Shown here piece after piece: positions 1 to 6,289 of a stretch of 9,133 nucleotides of DNA. A program made the translations under genes and the position numbers. The stretch comes from an uncultured Campylobacterota bacterium (GTDB lineage: Bacteria; Campylobacterota; Campylobacteria; Campylobacterales; Arcobacteraceae). The notes under the pieces are model-generated. The model was not told where the DNA came from and did not search any database. It worked only from the letters and a program-made list of their open reading frames with translations. Where the stretch lies: NCBI GenBank assembly GCA_903821805.1, contig CAIJNA010000074.1:1-9133 (forward strand), in the 5' to 3' direction. How positions within the stretch are numbered: the first letter of the stretch is position 1; every line of letters starts with the position of its first letter.

Positions 1-807
1 AAAAATAAATATTTAATTTTGCGACGATTAACTCAAATATCAATAATAGTTCTTTATTTTGGTGCTAACGCTTGGGGTTGGAATATTTTAGTTGGAAATT
101 TAAGCTCATCACTTATTGCTGGAATTATCCCTATGAGTGATCCGTTTGCTGTTCTTCAGATGTTTACAGCTGGGGCAATTATTACTGTTGATTTATTTAT
201 TGGCGCGCTCGTTGTTTTATTTTTTTACGGTATTGTAGGTGGAAGAGCATTTTGTAGTTGGGTTTGTCCTATCAATATTGTTACTGATGCCTCAGCTTAT
301 GTAAGAAATAAATTTGGTTTTAATAAAATTCAGAAAAAACAGCCAGCATCAAGAAATATTAGATATTGGGTTTTAATTATGAGTTTAGCTATTTCTTTTA
401 TTATGGGTATTACAGCTTTTGAATTTATTTCACCTATTTCAATGGTTCACAGAGGAATTATTTTCGGTTTAGGTTTTGGTTTCAGTGCTGTTATGATTAT
501 TTTTTTGTTTGATCTTTTTGTATTAAAAAATGGATGGTGTGGACATGTATGTCCATTAGGTGGATTTTATTCACTAGTTGGAAAATATTCACTAATTCGT
601 ATTAATCATGAAGAAGAAAAATGTACATTATGTATGAAATGTAAAGATGTTTGTCCTGAAAATCAAGTATTACATATGATTGGAAAATCAAGTGAGCAAG
701 TTTTAAGTGGTGAATGTACAAATTGTGCTAGATGTATTGAGGTTTGTGATGATGATGCATTAAATTTTTCACTGAGAGATTTAATTGCTCGAAAAAAAGA
801 AAAATAA
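1..807 (+). CDS. napH: NapH, membrane quinol dehydrogenase subunit (5' partial)
   Basis: NapH is the polytopic membrane partner of NapG; together they oxidise quinol and feed electrons to periplasmic nitrate reductase in bacteria lacking NapC. The open frame runs to base 1 and the codons before the TTG at 19 read KNKYLIL, as in NapH N-termini, so the gene is cut by the window and TTG 19 is not the start. Hydrophobic segments lie at about nt 35-110, 160-235, 350-430 and 440-530. Paired-cysteine motifs typical of NapH are FCSWVCP (about nt 250-270) and WCGHVCP (about nt 535-555). Two C-terminal [4Fe-4S] motifs follow: C-x2-C-x2-C-x3-CP at nt 622-657 and C-x2-C-x2-C-x3-C at nt 715-747, the second lacking the usual proline. 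napB starts 16 bases after the stop, as expected for an operon. The match to NapH is strong over the whole length. Confidence 0.95.
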   Translation, partial: KNKYLILRRLTQISIIVLYFGANAWGWNILVGNLSSSLIAGIIPMSDPFAVLQMFTAGAIITVDLFIGALVVLFFYGIVGGRAFCSWVCPINIVTDASAYVRNKFGFNKIQKKQPASRNIRYWVLIMSLAISFIMGITAFEFISPISMVHRGIIFGLGFGFSAVMIIFLFDLFVLKNGWCGHVCPLGGFYSLVGKYSLIRINHEEEKCTLCMKCKDVCPENQVLHMIGKSSEQVLSGECTNCARCIEVCDDDALNFSLRDLIARKKEK

Positions 808-811
808 ATTT

Positions 812-817
812 AAGGAG
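812..817 (+). promoter_or_regulatory. Ribosome binding site deciding the napB start
   Basis: AAGGAG lies 6 bases before the ATG at 824 and directly abuts the ATG at 818. The spacing therefore favours 824 over 818 and over the in-frame TTG at 785, which would overlap napH. Confidence 0.8.
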
Positions 818-823
818 ATGAAT

Positions 824-1453
824 ATGAAAAATATATTTTCTAAGTTAAGTCTTAGTTTGGTTGCAGTTTCTGTGTTGTTTGCAGTTAGCTATGCTAGTGC
901 TGATAAAAGTGCTATAGTTGTTAAAACATCAGAATCTTTTGGGCTTAGATCAGTTGATGTTGAAGATGAAGATTCAGTAGTACCAGAAGAGACAAAATAT
1001 GGTAAAAATAGTCCTGGTACAAGTCATAAAATAAAAAGAGCATATCAAAATGCACCACCTATGATTCCTCATGATACAGAAGGAATGTTGCCTATTACTA
1101 TAAATGATAATCAATGTATAATGTGTCATATGCCAGCAGCGGCAAAAGAGATGGGGATGAAAGCGACACCAATTCCAAAATCTCATTTTATAAACTTTAG
1201 ACCACAACATAAGCTTGAAGGAGAAGATTTTATAAAAGTTACCGATGACATGAAAAATGAAACATCTATAAATAAGCTTGATGGCTTATCAAATGCAAGA
1301 TTTAATTGTAGCGCATGCCATGCACCACAAAGTAAAGGTGAACTTGTAAAAAGTACTTTCAAACCCCAGTATACAGACAAAAATGGTGCTCACAAGTCTA
1401 GTTGGTTTGGTTCAAAATTAACTGAAGGACTTGATACAGTAAATGGAAAATAA
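824..1453 (+). CDS. napB: NapB, periplasmic dihaem cytochrome c subunit
   Basis: NapB is the small electron-transfer subunit of periplasmic nitrate reductase and hands electrons to NapA. The protein has 209 residues. Residues 1-26 form a Sec signal peptide (basic start, hydrophobic core, ASA cleavage site before D27). Two haem c sites are visible, CIMCH at 98-102 and CSACH at 162-166. Histidines at 68, 83 (in the NAPPMIPHDTEG motif typical of NapB) and 121 are candidate distal axial ligands. The start at 824 is set by the Shine-Dalgarno sequence. It is the last gene before a strong terminator. In well-known Campylobacterota clusters napF, napL and napD follow napB; here they lie elsewhere, on the opposite strand. 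The assignment is secure from the haem motifs, signal peptide and neighbours. Confidence 0.96.
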   Translation: MKNIFSKLSLSLVAVSVLFAVSYASADKSAIVVKTSESFGLRSVDVEDEDSVVPEETKYGKNSPGTSHKIKRAYQNAPPMIPHDTEGMLPITINDNQCIMCHMPAAAKEMGMKATPIPKSHFINFRPQHKLEGEDFIKVTDDMKNETSINKLDGLSNARFNCSACHAPQSKGELVKSTFKPQYTDKNGAHKSSWFGSKLTEGLDTVNGK

Positions 1454-1460
1454 AATGAAT

Positions 1461-1488
1461 ATGAGGGGATCCATACCCCTCATTTTTA
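1461..1488 (+). terminator. Intrinsic terminator of the napHB operon
   Basis: An 8-bp perfect stem, ATGAGGGG (1461-1468) with CCCCTCAT (1476-1483), encloses a 7-base loop. Five T residues follow at 1483-1487. It begins 7 bases after the napB stop and separates the nap operon from the regulator gene. Confidence 0.9.
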
Positions 1489-1502
1489 TAAGTACTATTT
1501 TC

Positions 1503-1516
1503 TTGATACAAATCAA
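1503..1516 (+). promoter_or_regulatory. FNR-type box upstream of the Crp-family regulator
   Basis: TTGAT-ACAA-ATCAA is a perfect match to the consensus TTGAT-N4-ATCAA of the Fnr branch of the Crp/Fnr family. Its 3' edge is 22 bases before the -10 hexamer at 1539, which puts its centre near -41.5, the class II activator position. The adjacent regulator carries the Fnr-type recognition residues (E..SR), so positive autoregulation is a reasonable inference. Control by a separate Fnr-like protein is equally possible. Confidence 0.8.
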
Positions 1517-1538
1517 ACTTTTAACTCACAATTTCGTG

Positions 1539-1544
1539 TATAAT
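1539..1544 (+). promoter_or_regulatory. -10 hexamer of the regulator promoter
   Basis: A perfect TATAAT lies 22 bases after the FNR-type box. Only five bases separate it from the ATG at 1550, so transcription would start at or within a base or so of that ATG. No good -35 hexamer is seen, consistent with an activator-dependent promoter. Confidence 0.75.
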
Positions 1545-1549
1545 TACCT

Positions 1550-2215
1550 ATGTTACAAATAAGAGATGCAATTAAAAACATTACACTTTTTCAAAATATT
1601 ACAGAGGAAGCGTTGGAAATTATAGTTTCAATTTCAGCATTGATTCGATACCAAAAAGATTCTATTCTTTTTTATGAATCAGATTTTTCTGATCAACTTA
1701 TCTTTTTAGCAGATGGACTTCTGAAAGTTTACAAAATTGATAAATTCAACAATGAAATTTTTCTTTATTATGTTTATAAAAACAGCATGATTTCTGAACT
1801 TTCTAATCTTGAAGAAAATACAATTCATTGTTTTTCTAATGCTGAATTTATAGAAGATAGTGCGATTCTTACAATAAATTTCAAAAAATTTAAAGAATAT
1901 TTTTTAAATGATAATCCAATTATAAAAAATTTTATTAAAGAATTAATATTGAAAAACCAACAACTACAGTGTATAATAAATCGAGAGCTCGTTTTTGATG
2001 CCATTTCAAAAGTTGCTTTTATGTTGATAAATGATTTGCAAGTGTTTAATTCACTCAAAAGACATGAAGTGGCAGTCTTACTTCACATACAACCAGAAAC
2101 TCTCTCTAGGGTTTTACAAAAATTACAAAGAAATGGTGTGATAGAAATAGATAAAGGGCGAATCCTTGTTTCTAAAGAAAATGAACTTAAAAAAATATAC
2201 AATGGAGGGGTTTAA
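1550..2215 (+). CDS. Crp/Fnr-family transcriptional regulator
   Basis: This 221-residue protein has the two-domain Crp/Fnr layout: an N-terminal cyclic-nucleotide-type beta-barrel (about 8-115), a linking helix (about 120-145) and a C-terminal winged helix-turn-helix (about 150-210). The recognition helix contains P182-E183-T-L-S186-R187, matching the E..SR signature with which Fnr reads TTGAT half-sites; such a site lies in its own promoter. It has only two cysteines (94 and 141) and no N-terminal cysteine cluster, so it should not be an oxygen-sensing [4Fe-4S] Fnr. NO, haem, a small molecule or a protein partner are alternatives. The family alignment starts right at residue 1 and no in-frame start lies nearby, so ATG 1550 is probably right although it has no Shine-Dalgarno sequence. 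The next gene begins on the base after its stop. Location suggests control of nitrate respiration; that is inference. Confidence 0.9.
   Translation: MLQIRDAIKNITLFQNITEEALEIIVSISALIRYQKDSILFYESDFSDQLIFLADGLLKVYKIDKFNNEIFLYYVYKNSMISELSNLEENTIHCFSNAEFIEDSAILTINFKKFKEYFLNDNPIIKNFIKELILKNQQLQCIINRELVFDAISKVAFMLINDLQVFNSLKRHEVAVLLHIQPETLSRVLQKLQRNGVIEIDKGRILVSKENELKKIYNGGV
2204..2210 (+). promoter_or_regulatory. Ribosome binding site supporting a TTG start
   Basis: GGAGGGG at the end of the regulator gene lies 5 bases before the TTG at 2216 (7 bases if the GGAGG core is used). This strong site makes the TTG the likely start of the sensor gene and suggests translation coupled to the regulator. Confidence 0.75.
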
Positions 2216-3205
2216 TTGGCAACAATCAGTGCAAGCACAAAAATAAGATTATTAGGAGCTTCTCTTTTTCTTACTGTTTTGATTGTTATTATGGTTACAA
2301 TTTATTTAAACCATAAAAATAAGAAAGACGCGCTTATTATTAATATAGCAGGAAAAGAGAGGATGCTTACTCAAAAAATTACTAAAAATATTTTTCTCGC
2401 ACAATACTCTGGTTCGAATGATTTTACTGAGATGGATGAGGCTATAAGAGAATTTAAATTTGGTATTCAAACTTTATTATACGGGAACAAATCACTTAAT
2501 ATTGCTTCAGCACCTACAGATAAAATAATTAAACAAATTTATAAAGTGCAATCATTGTGGGACGTATTTTTAAAAAATAGTGCCGATTACAAAAAAGCTA
2601 TAAGCTCAAATGATAAAGAACAAGTAGAGATATTAGTCCATTATTTTAAAGACTCTAATATTGAATTGCTTCAAGAGGTGGACAAGCTTGTATCATTACA
2701 TACAGAATATTTTGAAACCAAAAATCAATTCATTAAAAATTTTCAATATACCTCTTTCGCATTTTTAATTGTTTTTGCTTTGTATGCTATAGTACAACTT
2801 CGTCAAATTGAAGTTCATGCAAGAGATTTTATAGAGAAATCAAGAAAAATATCTATTGGTGATTTTGAAAATCTAGAGCCTTTAAGTGTCGATTCAGAAA
2901 AAGAATTCATAGAAGTAGCTAATAATCTTAATTGTTTTATTACTAAAGTTTCATCTGCAATGCACTATTCACAAACTGCCCTGGATCAGTCAAAAATGGC
3001 TTCCAATAGGCTTGAAGAGCTTACAACAGAATTTACCGTATTGCTTGGTGAACTGGAGATGAAAACGGATATTAGTGATAATCTTGATAGAAGTGAAGAT
3101 ATTGTTATTGAATCTACTGAAGAGCTTTTAAAAACAACCAAAAAACTTCAGAATTTAAAAAATGAACTTACTTTGCTTTTGGAAAATTGCAAAACAAAAG
3201 TATAA
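2216..3205 (+). CDS. Membrane sensor-like protein with NarX/PilJ-type periplasmic domain, no output domain
   Basis: This 329-residue protein has a short cytoplasmic start, a first membrane helix (about 11-31), a helical periplasmic domain (about 32-177), a second membrane helix (about 178-195) and a cytoplasmic tail. Just after the first helix, residues 41-54 carry INIAGKERMLTQK. This resembles the nitrate-binding P-box (AG.xRM) of NarX/NarQ and the PilJ-type sensory domain. The tail has a HAMP-like stretch (about 193-245, with ISIGDFE and a following acidic cap) and then long, probably coiled-coil helices (about 246-329). No histidine kinase, GGDEF, EAL or methyl-accepting signalling hairpin is visible, so the output is unknown. 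The gene starts with TTG immediately after the Crp-type regulator's stop, behind a strong ribosome site. A role as nitrate or nitrite sensor working with that regulator is inference. I know no gene name for it. Confidence 0.8.
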   Translation: MATISASTKIRLLGASLFLTVLIVIMVTIYLNHKNKKDALIINIAGKERMLTQKITKNIFLAQYSGSNDFTEMDEAIREFKFGIQTLLYGNKSLNIASAPTDKIIKQIYKVQSLWDVFLKNSADYKKAISSNDKEQVEILVHYFKDSNIELLQEVDKLVSLHTEYFETKNQFIKNFQYTSFAFLIVFALYAIVQLRQIEVHARDFIEKSRKISIGDFENLEPLSVDSEKEFIEVANNLNCFITKVSSAMHYSQTALDQSKMASNRLEELTTEFTVLLGELEMKTDISDNLDRSEDIVIESTEELLKTTKKLQNLKNELTLLLENCKTKV

Positions 3206-3214
3206 AGAAAAATA

Positions 3215-4171
3215 ATGCTCATAGATGGATTTAACAGAAAAGTAGATTATTTAAGAATCTCGGTAACAGAAAGGTGCAATTTTAGATGTCAATATTGTAT
3301 GCCAGAAAAACCTTTTTCATGGGTACCACATGAAAATCTTTTAAGTTTTGAAAATCTTTTTTTATTTGTTAAAGCATCTATTGATGAGGGAATTAACAAA
3401 ATACGATTAACTGGAGGTGAACCACTTCTGCGAAAAGATCTTCATACTTTTATAGCAATGATTCATAATTATGCACCAGATGTTGATTTAGCAATCACAA
3501 CAAATGGGTATCTTTTAAGAGATTATGCTCTTTCTTTAAAAGAAGCAGGACTTAAAAGAATAAATATCTCACTTGATACTCTTAATAAAGAGACAGCACA
3601 TTATATAGCTCAAAAAGATGTTCTTAATAATGTGCTAGACGGAATTGAAGAAGCTAATCGTGTTGGACTGAAAATTAAAATAAATTGTGTTCCATTGAAA
3701 GGCGTTAACGATATGGAAATCATAACTTTGCTTGAATATTGCAAAAGAAAAGGATACGAAATACGCTTTATTGAATTTATGGAAAATATCCATGCAAATG
3801 TTATGAAAGGGCTTGATTCTAGTGAAATTCAAAAAATAATTGCTTCGAAATATACTTTTACAAAAGTAGAGCGAAAAAATGGAAGTCCATCGCAAGGATA
3901 TATTCTAGAGGATGGATATGTTTTTGGAATTATAGAACCACATCTTGATAGCTTTTGTAACGATTGCAATCGAATACGACTTACTGCTGAGGGTTATTTA
4001 ATACCGTGTCTTTATTTTGAAGATGCTCTTTCCATTGCTGATGCAATTAAAGCTAAAAATATTCAACTTGCTGTTGAGATACTTAAAACCGTACTGCAAA
4101 ACAAACCAGAGAAAAATAAATGGGGAAGTGACAATGATAGTACTAGAGCATTTTATCAGACTGGCGGATGA
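3215..4171 (+). CDS. moaA: MoaA, GTP 3',8-cyclase
   Basis: MoaA is the radical SAM enzyme that starts molybdopterin synthesis, converting GTP to 3',8-cyclo-7,8-dihydro-GTP, which MoaC then turns into cyclic pyranopterin monophosphate. The 318-residue protein has the SAM cluster motif C21-x3-C25-x2-C28, the LTGGEPLLR motif, the C-terminal [4Fe-4S] motif FCNDCNRIRLT followed by IPC, and the C-terminal Gly-Gly (ending TGG) needed by the family. Length is normal. It begins 9 bases after the sensor gene with only a weak ribosome site, so coupling to the upstream gene is likely. Its product is needed for the bis-MGD cofactor of NapA, which explains its place beside nap genes. Other moa genes are not in the window. 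Confidence 0.95.
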   Translation: MLIDGFNRKVDYLRISVTERCNFRCQYCMPEKPFSWVPHENLLSFENLFLFVKASIDEGINKIRLTGGEPLLRKDLHTFIAMIHNYAPDVDLAITTNGYLLRDYALSLKEAGLKRINISLDTLNKETAHYIAQKDVLNNVLDGIEEANRVGLKIKINCVPLKGVNDMEIITLLEYCKRKGYEIRFIEFMENIHANVMKGLDSSEIQKIIASKYTFTKVERKNGSPSQGYILEDGYVFGIIEPHLDSFCNDCNRIRLTAEGYLIPCLYFEDALSIADAIKAKNIQLAVEILKTVLQNKPEKNKWGSDNDSTRAFYQTGG

Positions 4172-4172
4172 A

Positions 4173-4206
4173 CTAAATATACTTACAGTAAGAAGTAAAT
4201 ATTTAG
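4173..4206. terminator. AT-rich stem-loop between convergent operons, possible weak bidirectional terminator
   Basis: CTAAATATACTT (4173-4184) can pair with AAGT (4193-4196) and ATATTTAG (4199-4206) around a two-base bulge, giving about 12 pairs with an 8-base loop. It sits directly after the moaA stop and before the end of the convergent PAS gene. It lacks a G+C-rich stem and a clear T-tract on either strand, so termination function is uncertain. Confidence 0.3.
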
Positions 4207-4230
4207 CTTCGAATATTAATTCTTGAATGA

Positions 4231-4677
4231 TTAACTATAAACTACTTTTCGAATATTTTCCCCATCACGATTACGAATTTCATCATATTTATTTTGAGCT
4301 CTAAGTTTATCTTTAAAGCTAATTGGTGTACGGATTGATTTATATTCAATAAGTACACCATCTTTAAAGATACCACTAATATTCGCATAAACCCAATAAT
4401 ACCCTTTATCTTTTCGTAAATTTTTTACAATTCCTTCCCACTTCCCATCACTGTTAAGCTTTTGCCACAGATCTGCAAAAACAGCTTTTGGCATATCAGG
4501 ATGTCGTACAATATTATGAGATTTTCCTATGAGCTCCTCCGGATGATATCCGCTTATATATGAAAAAGAATCATTTGCGTAGATAATATTCCCTTTAAGA
4601 TCTGTTCGTGAAATGATAAGTTCACCTTGTGGTACTTCTGTTTCAATCATAAATTCACTTTCATAAAATTCTTTCAT
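4231..4677 (-). CDS. Stand-alone Aer-like PAS domain protein
   Basis: The 148 residues form essentially one PAS domain (about 18-120) and a short charged tail. The segment NIVRHPDMPKAVFADLW (about 55-71), followed by WEGIVKN and GYYWVYAN, is the signature of the FAD-binding PAS domain of the aerotaxis receptor Aer. The R-H-P-D residues at 58-61 correspond to those tied to flavin binding there. There is no membrane helix, HAMP or methyl-accepting domain. In Campylobacter jejuni a comparable PAS-only protein, CetB, works with a separate transducer, CetA, in energy taxis; no such partner is in this window. It starts 3 bases after the napD stop with AAGGTGG (4686-4692) as ribosome site, so it is probably the last gene of the napF operon. 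A redox-sensing role linked to nitrate respiration is inferred. Confidence 0.85.
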   Translation of the reverse strand: MKEFYESEFMIETEVPQGELIISRTDLKGNIIYANDSFSYISGYHPEELIGKSHNIVRHPDMPKAVFADLWQKLNSDGKWEGIVKNLRKDKGYYWVYANISGIFKDGVLIEYKSIRTPISFKDKLRAQNKYDEIRNRDGENIRKVVYS

Positions 4678-4680
4678 TAA

Positions 4681-5064
4681 CTAGTCCACCTTATCAAATT
4701 CTGCTGCAAAACCCTCAAGGTCTTTCTTCTTTAAATCTCCTCGATAAAGTATTTTATCGACATCAATCGTATCGTCATTAAGCATTTTAGGTACAACGTC
4801 ACTATTCGCCAAAACTTCCATATGAGCATCAAGTTCATCTTCGCTATAAGCCATTTGCATCTCAGCACTTATAACATGAGGAATCGCCTCAACTACTCGA
4901 AGTTTTTCCAACTCCTCTTTGACGCCTTCACCTTCAATTGTGATAATGATTCTACCTTCCTCATCGTGAAGATGATAGTCACAAACTGGACAATTTTGAA
5001 GTGCCTCGACAACTTCTGCTAAATACTTTGGTACTGTTTTTACTACTATGCTTGAAATGTTCAT
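4681..5064 (-). CDS. napD: NapD, NapA signal-peptide chaperone
   Basis: NapD is a cytoplasmic chaperone that binds the twin-arginine signal peptide of NapA and holds back export until the molybdenum cofactor is inserted. The N-terminal region (about 1-80) fits the family: MNISSIVVKTVPKY at the start, then CPVCDYHLHDEEGRIIITIEGE, a ferredoxin-like beta-alpha-beta pattern. The whole protein is 127 residues against 87 in Escherichia coli. Residues from about 85 on are an acidic extension without a known domain; longer NapD forms are expected in this bacterial group. Its ATG shares one base with the napL stop (TAATG), implying translational coupling, and AAGGAA precedes it. NapA itself must lie outside the window. 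Confidence 0.9.
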   Translation of the reverse strand: MNISSIVVKTVPKYLAEVVEALQNCPVCDYHLHDEEGRIIITIEGEGVKEELEKLRVVEAIPHVISAEMQMAYSEDELDAHMEVLANSDVVPKMLNDDTIDVDKILYRGDLKKKDLEGFAAEFDKVD

Positions 5065-6017
5065 TATTTTTTCCTTACTTTATAAAAATTTATTTTTGGA
5101 CTTTCGCTACTTACAAAAAGTTCAGTTTCACTTTTGAAATGTATCCCTGTCATCGTTGATTCTTGTCCTATAAGATTGTAGAGTTTCTCTTTTGTTGTAG
5201 TATTAATGATTAAAACATCATTGTTTTCATTGTATGCGATTGCTCCAAAATCCGCGCTAGGACTAAGTGCACAACTATAAAGCAAAAATCCAAAATCCAA
5301 ACTACTGTGTTGTCCATTTTTGTAAATCACTGCTTTTCTATCTTGCCCAGCAGTCAAAATGACACCTTTTTTGTAGTCAAGTTGATATATTTTATCAAGA
5401 TTGACTCCTGGAAGATTTTTAGTGATTCTTCCAGATGCTGTATCAATAATTCTTACTAGACCACTTTCATCTGTACTTGCAAGTGTTTTTTTATTTTCAC
5501 TTATCATGAAATGTGAAAATGAAGAACCGCTGATTTGATATAGATACTTTTGCTTTTGCATAGGAATATCCCATACACCTATTTGGTTACTTAAGAGAAA
5601 AAAAACAAAACTATTAATATTTATAAAACTTACTTTTTGGATAAGCATTTTATTTTTTGGAGAGATAAGCTTTTTAAGCTGTTTACTTTTGTAGAGATAA
5701 ACATCCCTAAATCCTGCTTCTCCTTGTGAAACTATGAGAATGGAACCATCAATCACATCAACTGAAAACACTTTTGCTTTTGTTGTATCCCCAACAAAGT
5801 CTTTTATTTTAGGGAGCGTAATTGTTTCGATCTTTTTTTTACTATCAATATCAAAAATCTCTATAGTGCCATTAATTGTTCCGGCATATAGTTTATTTCC
5901 ATCTATGGCCATCGTTTGCACATTACCACTCGCTTTATATATGGCAGTTGGTTTTTGGTTTGTAATCCCATAAAGAATAGTTAATAAGAAAAAGAATACA
6001 AAACTTATCCGTTTCAT
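5064..6017 (-). CDS. napL: NapL, exported WD40-like beta-propeller protein of the Nap system
   Basis: NapL occurs in the nap clusters of Campylobacterota; its exact biochemical role is not established. The 317-residue protein has a Sec-type signal peptide or anchor at residues 1 to about 18 (MKRISFVFFFLLTILYG), so the rest should be periplasmic. The body shows repeated beta-strand units of WD40 or quinoprotein-like type, for example NKLYAGTINGTIEIFDI, KTLASTDESGLVRIIDT and GVILTAGQDRKAVIY, consistent with a propeller. Its start overlaps the stop of the upstream 86-residue gene by four bases (ATGA), and its stop overlaps the napD start by one base. The name rests on the propeller, the signal peptide and the position between napF and napD, so it is firm but partly contextual. 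Confidence 0.85.
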   Translation of the reverse strand: MKRISFVFFFLLTILYGITNQKPTAIYKASGNVQTMAIDGNKLYAGTINGTIEIFDIDSKKKIETITLPKIKDFVGDTTKAKVFSVDVIDGSILIVSQGEAGFRDVYLYKSKQLKKLISPKNKMLIQKVSFININSFVFFLLSNQIGVWDIPMQKQKYLYQISGSSFSHFMISENKKTLASTDESGLVRIIDTASGRITKNLPGVNLDKIYQLDYKKGVILTAGQDRKAVIYKNGQHSSLDFGFLLYSCALSPSADFGAIAYNENNDVLIINTTTKEKLYNLIGQESTMTGIHFKSETELFVSSESPKINFYKVRKK

Positions 6018-6274
6018 TCTTCTGTTCCTAATGACTCTTTTATTTTAGCCATTTGTTGGTGTAATTCGTAAAAATGCTCATTAGTTACATCATCATTCCT
6101 ACTCCATTTTACGACGATATCATTATTATGACTCAATCCAAGTTCAGTAATTTTTTCACCAAAGATATCCATATTGTCACAAATTATGGAACTCCCATCC
6201 TCTGTATCAGTAAGTCTAATAAACCATCCACCTGCATAATCTTCTTCAACATTTGCAACTATTTCTACTGACAT
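6014..6274 (-). CDS. Small acidic protein of unknown function in the napF operon
   Basis: I do not recognise this 86-residue protein. It begins MSVEIVANVEEDYAGGW. It has no signal peptide, membrane segment or cysteine cluster (one cysteine) and is strongly acidic, with 19 Asp/Glu against 6 Lys/Arg. The first half looks beta-rich and the last 25 residues are probably helical (HFYELHQQMAKIKESL). The frame extends upstream into napF, but ATG 6274 is chosen because AAGGAG lies 9 bases before it and because the upstream extension would overlap napF. It follows napF after 13 bases and overlaps napL by four, so it is clearly part of the operon. A cytoplasmic accessory or maturation role in the Nap system is possible from context alone. 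Confidence 0.75.
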   Translation of the reverse strand: MSVEIVANVEEDYAGGWFIRLTDTEDGSSIICDNMDIFGEKITELGLSHNNDIVVKWSRNDDVTNEHFYELHQQMAKIKESLGTEE

Positions 6275-6283
6275 GTATTGTGT

Positions 6284-6289
6284 CTCCTT
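6284..6289 (-). promoter_or_regulatory. Ribosome binding site deciding the start of the 86-aa gene
   Basis: On the minus strand AAGGAG overlaps the napF stop codon and lies 9 bases before the ATG at 6274. It supports that ATG over in-frame start codons inside napF. Confidence 0.65.

Noticed and set aside
785..823. TTG-initiated extension of NapB overlapping napH
   Set aside because: It would put a charged stretch before the signal peptide, and the AAGGAG at 812-817 points to ATG 824.
974..1380. Antisense frames of 78 and 65 residues opposite napB
   Set aside because: They are shadows of a well-supported gene, and their translations show no domain-like composition.
4017..4226. Plus-strand 69-residue frame overlapping the end of moaA, with an internal ATG at 4134
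   Set aside because: Nearly all of it lies inside moaA in another frame. moaA ends with its required Gly-Gly, and the extra frame shows no recognisable domain.
4208..4257. Direct repeat TTCGAATATT at 4208-4217 and 4248-4257
   Set aside because: Ten bases in AT-rich DNA, one copy inside the PAS gene; most likely chance.
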